Assembly: GCA_907163375.1 (NCBI GenBank)
Contig: CAJQUW010003470.1
Span: 123,848 to 187,847, forward strand
Origin: Prostheceraeus crozeri
Lineage: Eukaryota > Platyhelminthes > Polycladida > Euryleptidae
Reading direction: 5' to 3'
DNA length: 64,000 bases
This document shows positions 55,234 to 63,084 of the stretch, in pieces. The notes under the pieces were generated by a model, which made no database searches, was not told where the DNA came from, and saw nothing but the letters and a program-made list of their open reading frames with translations. The position numbers and the translations under genes were made by a program. Every line of letters starts with the position of its first letter. Position 1 is the first letter of the stretch.

Positions 55234-55239
55234 CGAATA

Positions 55240-56201
55240 ATATCGCCACTTTTTCATGAAGACTTCCATTACAATACGGTAATGATGAAAATTTTCCGGA
55301 AAATTTTAAATCAAAATTTTTCTTGGAAAATTATGGAAAAAATTGGAAAAAATTGGAAAATGTTGGAAAATTATGGAAAATTTTGAAAGTTTTGATCTGT
55401 TTTGATAGGCTCTATAATTTGAGCGCTTCCACTGCTGAGGCAGCTGCGAATAAATTGGGTCTAAAACTCTTGATTTCATCATTATTTCGATTAAAGCGAT
55501 CGTAGCAAAGCGATTTCCGTCCGCGGATTTTTGAACATTCCTCTGCCACCAGTGGATTGTACTAAATTAATGCTAGCATTTTTAATTATCACACAGACAC
55601 CGTTTGGGATAATGTGAATCTTGCTTTACAATAGGAGCATGATTTCATGCAATGTGAAAGATCTGGAGCAAAAATAATGTACTTTATTTTGAAGTCTGCT
55701 AATTGTTAGCTTCAAAGATAAGCTTTATTATGCAGCGTTGATCATTGTGGTGCAATTTCTCCATGTGTTGATGAATATGTGATGAATTAAAAGCACACAG
55801 TCTACGCAGCATTCATGAGCGACCATATTGGAAGATATAAAGACTGCAAACTCGTGAGATATTTGGAAACTAAAGATATCTGTGATGAGTAAAAGAATAT
55901 AGCTTCAACGGAAAATTTTCTGGAAAATTATCCATTTGCACCACTGCAATACGGAGCATGAAATTCCTTTATTCCGCTTAGTTAGGATGCTTATTAGCAA
56001 ATATTCAATCCTTCTGATATCCAACTTGCTTTATGCTACTTACAACGGGGAGACATCTCGGTAGTATTTAAATTGGCAAAATTTTGACTTTTTCAAAACT
56101 GCTCAAATAATTTTTGGACGACGGGAACGTAATCTCCGTAAAAAACGGAATCTTTTCATATAAAAATTTTCACTGTAATACATATACTTTTTGAGTCGAC
56201 A
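55240..56201. repeat. Right arm of the large inverted repeat, outer piece
   Basis: Resumes the palindrome arm right after E2 (ATATCGCCACTTTTTCATGA, then CTTCCATTACAATACGG), is interrupted by the MITE at 55280, continues with AGCATGAAATTCC and ends GAGTCGACA, the inverse of TGTCGACTC at 11,171. Confidence 0.65.
55280..55946. mobile_element. hAT-type MITE, shorter relative of the 11,610 copy
   Basis: Left end TAATGATGAAAATTTTCC; right end, other strand, CAGTGGTGCAAATGG. Flanked by the exact 8-bp repeat CAATACGG (55272-55279 and 55947-55954). Interior 55,380-55,700 is nearly identical to the minus strand of 12,300-12,600. Distinct duplications show the two copies inserted independently. Confidence 0.8.
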
Positions 56202-56211
56202 CTCTACCTAT

Positions 56212-57317
56212 CAGTGGCGTCTTCTCCATACCTGCGAGGCCTTCGGCGCATCCTCAAAAATAATTTTCCAACAATTATAAAAATAAAAGGTGTCATCATT
56301 CATTTAAATTCGATAGCTTCTCGTGATAGCTGTGCACAGCTTTCCGTCTCAAAATCAGACTCTCAACCTCAAGAGTGAACAGTTTTGCAGCACGTGCTCG
56401 AATCACAGCTGTTTTCTTCGAACAATTAGACACACAAGCTAGTCGTGTGTCCAGACGGAGGCCTGATGTTCAGACAGCGAAAGAGAGTTGTGTGCGTGTG
56501 AGGCAGTAAGCGCACGCGCCCGCGCCAGTATTGGCTTTCCCGATAGACATAATGCTTTTCCTTCTCCAATTTTTGCAATAAAATAATCGGCAATTCTTGA
56601 TCAAGGCGCGGTATCTAAATATAGAAAGGGAAGCGCAACCCTTTTGTTCCTGGCCTTCGTTTCATGTGAGAGAGGCCACTACGTCAACAATAGCAGATGG
56701 ATGACGTTCAGACAAGACTGCGATCAGATGATGAGCGTTCTCCAATGAGTGCAGAGTAATGCATCTGACTCGAACACCCAGATTCGGTAGAATTCCATAA
56801 TTTGCTGTTACGTGATTGATGTGACGCTGTGTTTAGTACTGCAGATGAGACCATAACCAAGCCCTTCGTCCGAAGGGAATATACTGAAAAGATGACAGTC
56901 GTCAAGCAAGGTAGGCCAACACCTGATATAAAAATTGAAAGTACTCACAGAGAAAGAAATAAGAAATACGAGTACATAAGACATTTTAATGCATCAAAAT
57001 TTCAAACACATGAGTGGCTGACCAGCCGTGAGAAACGCAAGAAACTGTTGGCCTTGCCTCCTTTTTACTCGAGAAAATGTGGTCTATGGGCACAGAGGGG
57101 ATACAGTAATCTCAGCTCCTTGAGTAAGGCGGTTAAGCGACATGAGCAATCACTTCTAATGTGCACATTCACTTGGCCTTAAAAAATGTTCGATGAAATT
57201 GTTATTAAAAATTCATCTCTTATGAAAATTAATGTTATAACATAAAAAAGTCTGGTATAGAAATAGTATTCCAATGCCGAGCGAAGGCCTGTGGTCTGGG
57301 AGCACGAGACGCCACTG
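56212..57317 (+). mobile_element. hAT element remnant with ZMYM1-like transposase fragment
   Basis: Ends CAGTGGCGTCTTCTCC (left) and CAGTGGCGTCTCGTGC (right, other strand), both followed by GGCCTTCG-like text. The 8-bp duplication is CTACCTAT (56204-56211) versus CTACGTAT (57318-57325), 7 of 8 matching. At 1.1 kb it is an internal deletion derivative that kept only the start of its transposase. Confidence 0.8.
56829..57182 (+). pseudogene. TTF-type zinc-finger part of a hAT transposase
   Basis: Open stretch with FNASKFQTHEWLTSREKRKK, SRKCGLWAQRGYSNLSSLSK and AVKRHEQS, the TTF/ZMYM1-like N-terminal domain found in one hAT branch. The catalytic core and the dimerisation domain are absent. It has no ATG of its own in this frame. 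Confidence 0.65.
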
Positions 57318-57325
57318 CTACGTAT

Positions 57326-57898
57326 GTTATTCAATGCACATGGACAACATCTTTGACATTGACAGACATCCGATGATCGATTCCAGTTGGCCCTAAAATG
57401 CCCTCTGTTAATTATTTGCAATACATAGATCCATATTGTATTTTCAGCCTATTTTCAACATTTTTCGAAAAAACGACAGAGTTAGCGGCGAATGTGGGTT
57501 GGTTTTGGGCTGTAGAGCCAAAACGAAGCATCGGAGAGCAAAACGGATTTCAGATTTGGAATCAGCGTACCATTCTGCATCTGTATGGTGAATTTGAAAG
57601 CAATCGGAGAGAAAAGTTTTGCTGACGTCCCCCCCTCAGCACCGATCTTCCAACTTTGGTTCTAGTGATCGTAGAAAGTCGTGCAATAGCTCGTTTGAAA
57701 GCTAAGAGTGAGACAAATTCACTGAAAAAAACGGATTGTTCCTATCTGTCTTCGTTTAGATGTGAGACGCCATTTCAGATTTGGGAGATTGTCGAAAAAC
57801 GACAGAGTTAGAATTTCACAAGAAACAGCTCCGGCGGGCGAACGAAGGCTCGGATTGGTAAACGGAGGCCAGATTTGGAATCAGCTTGATGTTATTGT
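57326..57898. repeat. Repetitive leader region of E3, probable terminal repeat
   Basis: No gene. Two loosely repeated blocks: GAAAAAACGACAGAGTTAG at about 57,466 and GAAAAACGACAGAGTTAG at about 57,794, and CAGATTTGGAATCAGC at about 57,551 and 57,869. Such internal repetition is usual in Polinton terminal repeats, but the partner end is not in the window to prove it. Confidence 0.4.
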
Positions 57899-57972
57899 CC
57901 AATGAGGATCATCATCCAATGAGAATCAAGCATTTCTATATAAATAGCGGGCCTTCCACAGTGAGAATCATT
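57899..57972 (+). promoter_or_regulatory. RNA polymerase II promoter of E3 gene 1
   Basis: Two CCAAT boxes (57899-57903, 57916-57920), a consensus TATA box TATATAAATAG (57937-57947), and an initiator-like ATCATTCC about 28 bases farther on. A pyrimidine-rich leader with a CT run (about 58,008-58,026) follows up to the ATG at 58053. Confidence 0.8.
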
Positions 57973-58052
57973 CCATCGTTGAATCGCACGAGTGACGGAC
58001 GCACATTTTCTCTCTCTCTCTCTCTACTTCCCTATTCTATTATCCAACTAAA

Positions 58053-58827
58053 ATGGTAAGTCGCTACTTCCCTCCCTCTCCTCCCTTGAACGCAAGCTTA
58101 ATGCAATCTTTTTCATTTTCAGGCATCTACTCCATCTGCTGCACTAGTAGGACAAAATGGCGGTCAGACGCTACAAGGTTCGCTACGATCAGATCATCTA
58201 CAACTGAGGCCAGTGGAAGAAACAACCAAGGTACATAATCCTACACCGCTACAGCGTAAATTTAAACAAGTCTTGCGTAATGACGATCATAGCGTAGTAC
58301 TACAAACGGGAATGCTCCCTTCCACGGATGTCAAGATAATGCGCAATCAGTATGGGGACTACATACTGATCCCCGTGAGTCCGTACATTCGCCGCCAACT
58401 TGATATTATTGAAGAGTACGTGACATTAAATATGGACACTCCTACTCCTCTTGCTCAAGAGTGGAATGCGAGAGATGACAAGGATACTTCCTATAGAAAG
58501 ATTTGGGATGGTAATCAAATTTGCCTACCGGTATCACATTGGTGTACTTACTATAAGAAGAAGGGAGATCATTCAACATCCATCACATGCGACGAGCTCG
58601 GAGAAGGTACTTGGGATATCCTTGTCAAAGTGAATGGGCTATATTATGGTCGGCACAAGGATAATAAAATAGCCTCTCTCTCCATGCATATGGAATCCAT
58701 CCTATATATTCCAAAACCACCCAACGTGGATGATATAATTGATCAAATCCTTAACAGCAGTGGTACGAAGCGCAAGTCGGAGAAGAATGCTGCCTCAAAA
58801 CGCAAATCAAAGAAGGAGAATTACTAG
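58053..58827 (+). CDS. Spliced E3 gene 1, unknown protein
   Basis: Exon 1 contributes only the ATG at 58053-58055. It is followed at once by the donor GTAAGT, a 67-bp intron (58056-58122) with a pyrimidine tract, and the acceptor TTTTCATTTTCAG. Exon 2 starts at 58123 with GCATCTACTCC and stays open to 58827, giving 235 residues beginning MASTPSAALVGQNGGQ. Without splicing the ATG frame ends after 61 codons. The protein has a conserved-looking core with VSPYIRRQLDIIEEYV, CLPVSHWCTYYKKKGD and WDILVKVNGLYYGRHKD and a basic tail rich in KRKS that looks like a nuclear signal. Family not recognised; strong promoter and nuclear signal fit an early regulatory or abundant core protein. Confidence 0.75.
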
Positions 58828-58861
58828 TCCTTTCCTAACTCTACCCTATGATAATTCGCTT

Positions 58862-58987
58862 ATGTGCTTTGAGTGTCGTAGACGTGGTCTTATTAGATAC
58901 ATTTTACTTCTTCGTTGCCATCATATCATTTGTGTATTTTGTCGTGAAAAGCATCGATGTAATTCTTCATTTTGTGATATGTTATAG
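58862..58987 (+). CDS. 41-residue RING-like peptide
   Basis: Starts MCFECRRRG and places Cys at 2 and 5, then Cys19-His21-Cys24-Cys27 and Cys33, Cys38: a compact C3HC4-like pattern. It could be a stand-alone zinc-binding peptide or the remnant of a longer RING protein. No separate promoter seen; it follows gene 1 by 34 bases. Confidence 0.45.
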   Translation: MCFECRRRGLIRYILLLRCHHIICVFCREKHRCNSSFCDML

Positions 58988-59084
58988 AACGTTTCCTTAG
59001 ATGTGTAAATTTCCGTTTTAGGCTTCTATCATCATTTTAATGGATTGTGAGGGTTAACCTGTACAGGAGCTCAGTGCTATTGCT

Positions 59085-59570
59085 ATGAACAATTGGACAT
59101 ATCAGATTGTTAGTGTCTATCATCAACATGCCAACTGCAATCCCAATGTTGATCAATGGGCGAGAAAACACATTCATGGACTTAATCTGAAATATTTGCA
59201 AGACTATGGCATTTCTTGTGAGAGTGCTCTTCTTATTGACTTTAAACGATGGTTAGCTGCTTTCACTGTTATACGCATCTTTTGTAATAATCCTGGTAAG
59301 GAGAGGAAAGTATTTCCTAATCTAATCATTGATGACATTTTGCTCCCACCTTGGGATAGTAGAGTGAATCAACATTATCATGAAGTCACGAAACGTTTTA
59401 AGGATTTGTCTGTTCCTATTTTGTCTGTTCGTTGTAGTAGCTACGTTCATAACCAATGTTTCTTTCCTCCTTACCTCAACACTGCCAAAGTCCTGTATGG
59501 TTATCATTGCTCGCTGTATGATAGTTACCAGCTGCATCTATTTTATCTGTTTCAATCCATTGATTTATAA
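59085..59570 (+). CDS. E3 hypothetical protein, 161 residues
   Basis: Open frame from ATG 59085. Rich in His, Tyr and Cys (YQIVSVYHQHANCNPNVDQW, SYVHNQCFFPPYL). The end, LYDSYQLHLFYLFQSIDL, is hydrophobic. No domain recognised. Co-directional with the other E3 genes and similar in codon use, so probably real, though possibly decayed at the 3' end. Confidence 0.45.
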   Translation: MNNWTYQIVSVYHQHANCNPNVDQWARKHIHGLNLKYLQDYGISCESALLIDFKRWLAAFTVIRIFCNNPGKERKVFPNLIIDDILLPPWDSRVNQHYHEVTKRFKDLSVPILSVRCSSYVHNQCFFPPYLNTAKVLYGYHCSLYDSYQLHLFYLFQSIDL

Positions 59571-59657
59571 TGCATGCTTGTTGCGGTTATTCAATAAATG
59601 TTACTATGAGAAGAGTTGTTGTTTTCATGCAATGGATGGGTTAGTTAAAGGGCGATC

Positions 59658-60068
59658 ATGTCTTTCTCAAATGACTGCGGAACATTGCATTTTCATACAC
59701 AAAGTTTAAAAGGAGCTGTTCAAGATTATGTGATAAATTTTCATAAAGATGAGACCGACATCAAAGCAGTGATCGATGATGCTAGCACTCTATTTCTAGA
59801 GTTAATGAATACATTCTCTGATAGCATTGTCATGGCGCGATTAGTTGCGAAAATTAAGTTTAGTCATTTTGGAAAGGAAGAGGTGGAAACTCGCTCTTTC
59901 CATTTTGCTTCTTATTCAATGGAAGTGGTAGATCACCCCAAAGAATTTTTTAAAAGACATATGATGAAAATTGCTGAACGTCTTAACGCATTTAACCATC
60001 ATGGTAGCAGTCTAGTGATTGAAGCGATTTCAGATATTCACATTCAACTTTCTATAAAGAAAAATTGA
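59658..60068 (+). CDS. E3 hypothetical protein, 136 residues, Polinton-recurrent pattern
   Basis: Reads SFSNDCGTLHFHTQSLKGAV at the start and ends with KIAERLNAFNHHGSSLVIEA and IHIQLSI. The C-terminal pattern (Leu-Asn-x-Phe, small residues, Ser-Ser-Leu-Val-Ile, then an alternating hydrophobic strand) resembles a region that recurs in hypothetical proteins of Polintons and insect DNA viruses, often as an N-terminal piece of a larger protein. Function unknown. It ends two bases before the next ATG. Confidence 0.55.
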   Translation: MSFSNDCGTLHFHTQSLKGAVQDYVINFHKDETDIKAVIDDASTLFLELMNTFSDSIVMARLVAKIKFSHFGKEEVETRSFHFASYSMEVVDHPKEFFKRHMMKIAERLNAFNHHGSSLVIEAISDIHIQLSIKKN

Positions 60069-60070
60069 AA

Positions 60071-60397
60071 ATGCAGTGGTACTTGATTGTAGCACAACTG
60101 GTTTTCGAGCTATGTCTGCTCACTCTCGAAATATATTCCTTCTGTACATGCGTCCATTATTTAGAAAAGGCTAGCAAATTCATATCTTCAAAAAGACTTG
60201 CTATAGACGTTACCAGTAACGGTGAAACTATGTGTTGTGATGTATGTAAGCGAAAGGATGGAAATGAAAAGCGCATCTTCAAGAGATGTAAGCATGCTTT
60301 TTGTCAACGCTGTTTCATACGTAATTGCATTCAACTTTGCAAATGTAACCACTGTGATATTGCTCATTTCGAGTGTCACTTATGCCGCAATAGTTAG
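60071..60397 (+). CDS. Membrane-anchored RING-finger protein
   Basis: 108 residues from the ATG at 60071. The N-terminal segment WYLIVAQLVFELCLLTLEIY is a signal anchor. A RING finger follows: CCDVCKRKDG, FKRCKHAFCQRC, then CIQLCKCNHC, and a further pair CHLCRN, giving enough Cys/His for two zincs. RING proteins usually act as ubiquitin ligases, and viral ones often target host factors. This role is inferred from the fold alone. Confidence 0.7.
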   Translation: MQWYLIVAQLVFELCLLTLEIYSFCTCVHYLEKASKFISSKRLAIDVTSNGETMCCDVCKRKDGNEKRIFKRCKHAFCQRCFIRNCIQLCKCNHCDIAHFECHLCRNS

Positions 60398-60448
60398 TAC
60401 CTATGCAAATGTGGTAAAGACAGTTTTTAGCAAAGACTAACACGGAAA

Positions 60449-60799
60449 ATGGCGAAACGTAAAAGTCAAAAGTCTTCAAAGTTTTCTTCAGCCATTCAAG
60501 CTCTCCGACGAATGAAAGCAAATCAGCGATACAACGCTATACGACATGCCAACGATAAATTCATTCGTGAAATTATTTCTCATTTCGGAAAGTTGAGGAC
60601 GAAGAAATTAGCACCAAAACAACGAAAGTTACTTAAGCGATATGCTACGAAATTGCGTTTCATCTCCAATCCTAAAGTCACCCTTCAAAGAAAGAGGGAA
60701 ACTCTAACACAAAAGGGCGGTTTCCTTCCAGCGTTACTACCAATGCTAGCTCCTATTGTGGGCAACGTATTGGGTAATATCTTTAGCTCTAAGCGTTAA
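60449..60799 (+). CDS. Small basic protein with GGFLP hydrophobic tail
   Basis: 116 residues: a basic first half (MAKRKSQKSSKFSSAIQALR, RTKKLAPKQRKLLKRYATK) and a hydrophobic end GGFLPALLPMLAPIVGNVLG. This two-part layout is common to small Polinton/adintovirus proteins compared with adenovirus pX/core proteins: DNA-binding plus membrane-active. The E1 equivalent is at 31052. It lies directly before the ATPase. Confidence 0.7.
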   Translation: MAKRKSQKSSKFSSAIQALRRMKANQRYNAIRHANDKFIREIISHFGKLRTKKLAPKQRKLLKRYATKLRFISNPKVTLQRKRETLTQKGGFLPALLPMLAPIVGNVLGNIFSSKR

Positions 60800-60830
60800 T
60801 TATGCAAATGTTGAATCTTAAAGTATTAAA

Positions 60831-62178
60831 ATGGATTTCAGACTTCAATGTGATAAAGTTCTGACTGTATCAGGTCCATCTCATGCAGGTAAAATTGTTT
60901 TCACGCTGAATTTATTGGATAAAAGAAGGGAGTTGTTTAAGGAACCTATCAATCGAGTGATTTGGTGTTATGGTATTTATCAACCGTCGCTGTTTCAGGA
61001 ATTGCAAAGTCGCAACTTTATTCGACATGAAGGAATTATTCCAGTGGATAAACTTCAGTCTAATGATGTTGTTGTATTGGATGATCTATTAAAAGAAAGT
61101 AAGAATTCCAAAGATGTTACAGATATGTTCACTCGCGCAGCACATCATAAAAGGTGCTTTATCATCTATATCACACAAAATTTGTTTCCTGATGGAAAAG
61201 AAGCTCGTACACGAAACCTGAATGCACACTATTATGCTATTTTGATACGATATTGATGACATTCGCTCTACGGTTAATCGTGAAATAGAGAATGTTGAAT
61301 TGTGGTGCGCAAAAAACGTTTTGAGACTAAATACAAAAAAGTCTAATGTGATGATTGTTTCTCGATCTCCTGTTTCCTTAAACAATTTTTCTTTCTCTGT
61401 AAACTACGTGAAGTCCATCAAGTATCTCGGAGTCTGTATGAACAATAAGTTAACTTGGGACGACCACGTAGATTGTTTGTGAATAAAGTGTAGCAGACGC
61501 TTGCATATCATCAGACGTTTAAAGTCACTTATTTCTGCAAATCAATTGCATGATGTATATATAGCCATTTTCCGATCTGTTTTAGACTACGCATTTGAAA
61601 CATTTGTTGGGCTCTCTAAAAAGCATTGTAAAATACTTTCAACTATTGAAAACCGAGCACATCGTATAATTTATGATGGTGTTTCAAAGTGTACTAAGTG
61701 TGACGATACTATACATAGACGATTGCAACATTCTTTGAAACTTTTCAGACAGATTGAAAACGACCAAAATCACATCTTGAGAGACCTTCTGCCTGAAAGA
61801 TCTCAACGGTCGAACAGATTCGTATTCCCATGTATCCGTACTGAAAAATATGCCAGATCTTTTTTCCCATTTTTACTTCAGCAACTGTGTGTACACTTTA
61901 ACGATATTTTAAATGATATGTAGATGTAAAATGACCTCAGTTTGTATGCATTTATTTTTCGGTCTTCTTTACTTGTGTATGTGAAAATTTGTGATATGAC
62001 TATGTAATGTGTATATGATTTGTGTATATGACTGTCTTGATTTTCATTCAACTTGAAATAAAACGCTACTGAAAAACCACACGGTTACTTATTCATTGAC
62101 TTTACGCAAGAGTGTCCGGAAGAATTTAGATTTCGAATTGATATTTTGAAAACTCCCATGATTATCTACAAACTATGA
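60831..62178 (+). pseudogene. Genome-packaging ATPase of E3, interrupted by a LINE
   Basis: N-terminal part 60831-61256: Walker A loop GPSHAGKI, in which the usual Ser/Thr after Lys is Ile; Walker B DVVVLDDLL; and a conserved ITQNLFPDGKEARTRNLNAH block. The protein breaks at 61,256. The C-terminal end reappears at about 62,065-62,178 with KPHGYLFIDFTQECPEEF and stops at a TGA overlapping the next ATG. About 40-50 residues normally between these parts are absent, so the LINE insertion came with a deletion. Dead by three criteria: Walker A change, insertion and deletion. Confidence 0.85.
61257..62064 (+). mobile_element. 5'-truncated LINE inside the E3 ATPase
   Basis: Encodes the tail of a non-LTR reverse transcriptase: WCAKNVLRLNTKKSNVMIVS, KYLGVCMNNKLTWDDHV, a TGA stop at 61,480, then RRLKSLISANQLHDVY, SVLDYAFETFVGLSKKHCK and a C-terminal RSFFPFLLQQL. 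Ends near AAATAAAAC. Same orientation as the host gene. Different LINE family from the remnant at 905-1562 by motif details. Confidence 0.75.
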
Positions 62179-62867
62179 GTTCTTATTCTCGCATGATTGT
62201 TGTTCCTCAGGATGAATATGTACAATTGACTGCTATACAGCAAGTAAAGCAACCTCTTGCAAATCAAATGTATAGGAAAGAAATAGATTATCAGCAAAAT
62301 GTTCACATCAAAGATCCACATCGTGCTGTATTATTACAATCGGAAACTGTTGAACAATTGAAAAATTTGAGGAATAAGATGCGTGACTCTGTGTCGACTG
62401 CTACACCTTTAACATCTCGCGCACATGCCATATCTCTTTTCAACAGTATTGAACCCCACCTCAATGTAAATGATAGAGGAGAAATCATTACAGATGAAAA
62501 TAAAGTGATTGATGCTTCACGTTATGATGACTTGATTCAGTATGCGACCCGTAGAAAGCGCCGTCAGGGCTATGTTCCACCTGGTTGGACATACTTTCTT
62601 AAACTATTGAAAAAGCATAATGTGCCAAAATTTGCTTTGAATAATGAGACATTGAAAGAACTTGATTCAACAGTGGCTACTGCTCCAATGCTTCAGATGA
62701 TGAAAATGCCAACAAATTGGTTTAAGACGCCACCTGCTACATCCCCTCCCACACTCACTAAGCAAACAAGAGGAAGAACTCGACGTAGATCTACGCCACC
62801 ACTAAAACTAGTAAAAGGAAAACGTAAAGCAGCTCCTCCCAAGAAATACATGTTCTCAGACTATTAA
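62175..62867 (+). CDS. Conserved Polinton hypothetical with basic tail
   Basis: 230 residues. Start ATG overlaps the ATPase TGA (ATGA), a usual compact-virus arrangement. The N-terminal part is polar; the centre has DDLIQYATRRKRRQGYVPPG and GWTYFLKLLKKHNVPKFAL, a pattern I know from recurrent hypothetical proteins next to Polinton ATPases; the tail is highly basic and Pro-rich (RGRTRRRSTPP, KGKRKAAPPKK). A DNA-condensing core or scaffold role is plausible but not shown. Frame intact. Confidence 0.65.
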   Translation: MSSYSRMIVVPQDEYVQLTAIQQVKQPLANQMYRKEIDYQQNVHIKDPHRAVLLQSETVEQLKNLRNKMRDSVSTATPLTSRAHAISLFNSIEPHLNVNDRGEIITDENKVIDASRYDDLIQYATRRKRRQGYVPPGWTYFLKLLKKHNVPKFALNNETLKELDSTVATAPMLQMMKMPTNWFKTPPATSPPTLTKQTRGRTRRRSTPPLKLVKGKRKAAPPKKYMFSDY

Positions 62868-62868
62868 T

Positions 62869-63084
62869 ATGAAGCAGTTGTGTTGCTTACCATGTAATGA
62901 ACCGCCGGATGTGAGTGTCGTTGTCACTTGCACTTGCTGCGCCAGCTCTCACAATGAAACCCCTAAGCAATGTAAACACGATCGCAAAACCGCTAAAGCT
63001 AAATGCTGTAGTTGTTGTGAATGTAGAAAGGCAAGAAAGCAAAACGATGAGAAGGAGGAAAAAGAGTCAGTCGTCATCGACTGA
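62869..63084 (+). CDS. 71-residue cysteine-rich protein overlapping the integrase
   Basis: Contains 14 cysteines in paired groups (CCLPC, CTCCASS, CKHDRK, CCSCCECRK) then a Lys/Glu tail. It looks like a zinc- or metal-binding peptide. Begins one base after the previous stop and overlaps the integrase start by 38 bases in another frame. The tight packing argues it is translated. Family not recognised. Confidence 0.55.
   Translation: MKQLCCLPCNEPPDVSVVVTCTCCASSHNETPKQCKHDRKTAKAKCCSCCECRKARKQNDEKEEKESVVID

Noticed and set aside
58053-58238. 61-codon frame starting at the E3 gene 1 ATG
   Set aside because: It reads through GTAAGT and the intron; splicing gives a frame continuous with the long downstream ORF.
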